A program made the position numbers and the translations under genes. 64,000 bases of DNA from Neobacillus bataviensis LMG 21833. Lineage in GTDB: Bacteria; Bacillota; Bacilli; Bacillales; Cytobacillaceae. Shown in pieces: positions 63,441 to 64,000 of the stretch. The stretch spans positions 1 through 64,000 of the forward strand of contig NZ_AJLS01000054.1 in assembly GCF_000307875.1 (NCBI RefSeq), read 5' to 3'. Every line of letters begins with the position of its first letter. Positions within the stretch are counted from its first letter, which is position 1. The notes beneath the pieces were generated by a model, which did not search any database, was not told where the DNA came from, and saw only the letters and a list, made by a program, of their open reading frames with translations.

Positions 63441-64000
63441 CTATCCTATTTTCCGTTCCAAATTCTCAATAGCCTGTGCCATCACACTCACAGGATGCAC
63501 AACCATTTCCCCATGCCCCACCGCAAGAAGCTCAGGTTCATAGCTCACAAGTTTCTTCGCACTAGTTAATGCCGTCTTTTTACTCCATGTACCAAATGAC
63601 GGGAATGGGAACAATGGCTTCAAATCCCCAGCCACTGCGATACCACCCCTTGTTTGAAAGGCATCCCCCGCAATCAGCGCCTTGGAACGCAAATCTAAAA
63701 ACGCCATCGATCCTGGTGTGTGCCCCGGTGATTCAATTGCCGTTAACGAACCGACAAGATCACCTTCCTTCAATAACACATTTGCCCGTGTCTTTAATTT
63801 TTTTGGTACTCCGCCCTTGATCGGTGTTTGCTCCTCATGCGGGTCAAGCGAACGATCATCATTCATTAATCGGTGGTCACGAATCGAAATATACACTGGT
63901 ACCTCTGGCAAGATTGCTTTTAAAGAATCAAGCGCACCAACATGATCTTCATGTGCATGTGTTAAAACAATTTTTGTAATGGGCTTTCCAATGGTTTCGG
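63441..64000 (-). CDS. MBL-fold metallo-hydrolase, 5' end outside the window
   Basis: At least 186 residues in frame to the window edge. The metal motif HAHEDHVGALDSL lies upstream of any internal start, so the gene continues past 64000. Further features are SPGHTPGSMAF and VAGDAFQTRGG, and YEPELLAVGHGE near the end. Such enzymes hydrolyse esters, lactones or thioesters. Operon with the TetR gene. Confidence 0.88.
   Translation of the reverse strand, partial: ETIGKPITKIVLTHAHEDHVGALDSLKAILPEVPVYISIRDHRLMNDDRSLDPHEEQTPIKGGVPKKLKTRANVLLKEGDLVGSLTAIESPGHTPGSMAFLDLRSKALIAGDAFQTRGGIAVAGDLKPLFPFPSFGTWSKKTALTSAKKLVSYEPELLAVGHGEMVVHPVSVMAQAIENLERKIG

Noticed and set aside
63441..63911. Complete 156-residue hydrolase starting at 63911
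   Set aside because: The frame continues to the window edge and the essential HAHEDH metal motif lies upstream of 63911, so that start is artificial.
1..64000. CRISPR array, prophage, insertion sequence or RNA operon
   Set aside because: No regularly spaced repeats, integrase or transposase genes, or rRNA/tRNA-like sequences were seen on either strand.

Overview
The window reads as chromosome of a low-GC, spore-former-type Bacillota, most likely a Bacillaceae member of the Neobacillus/Bacillus kind. The pointers are strong AGGAGG-type ribosome sites, sigma-A promoters, YesM/YesN-type two-component systems, a preQ1-I riboswitch on queT, a divergent citR-citA pair and TctABC plus LacI genes. 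I see no rRNA, tRNA, insertion sequence, prophage or CRISPR array. This assignment is inference from gene content.

Layout. 0-4.7 kb: MATE exporter, a PAS-GGDEF-EAL protein and a DoxX membrane protein. 4.8-11.1 kb: a six-gene minus-strand operon (TIM-barrel isomerase, ThuA, two Gfo/Idh dehydrogenases, a second TIM-barrel isomerase, GH13 alpha-glucosidase) beside a divergent AraC regulator; it looks like a 3-keto-glycoside type pathway. 12-23.1 kb: a fructan/fructo-oligosaccharide locus (two LplB/LplC-type permeases, a FusA-like lipoprotein, GH32, fructokinase) preceded by a histidine kinase, a response regulator and an orphan binding protein. 23.3-33.4 kb: a sucrose-type locus (LacI, binding protein, two permeases, GH32, GH13, fructokinase, sucrose phosphorylase) whose promoter has a LacI-type operator as its 17-bp spacer. 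33.5-40.3 kb: a second YesM/YesN system divergent from another CUT1 importer. 40.4-44.4 kb: housekeeping and accessory genes (globin, SMR pair, GNAT, queT). 44.5-57.1 kb: a LacI-TctCBA-Gfo/Idh-Gfo/Idh operon facing two large secreted proteins that fuse BspA-like leucine-rich repeats to a xylose-isomerase-like TIM barrel. 57.2-64 kb: CutC, DinB, VOC proteins, citR-citA, an exonuclease, TetR and an MBL-fold hydrolase cut by the window edge.

How the parts connect. Two regulatory links can be read from the DNA. A 45-bp element (41 of 45 identical) lies in the same orientation just upstream of the ThuA operon and of the 37-kb importer, suggesting one regulator couples uptake to catabolism. Palindromes with core GTAAACGTTTAC flank the LacI gene at 50 kb and both secreted LRR-TIM genes, suggesting one LacI regulon made of a tripartite tricarboxylate transporter, two dehydrogenases and two secreted isomerase-like proteins. 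That regulon is the best candidate here for an undescribed system. None of the three ABC importers carries an ATPase gene, so a shared MsmX-type ATPase elsewhere is expected.
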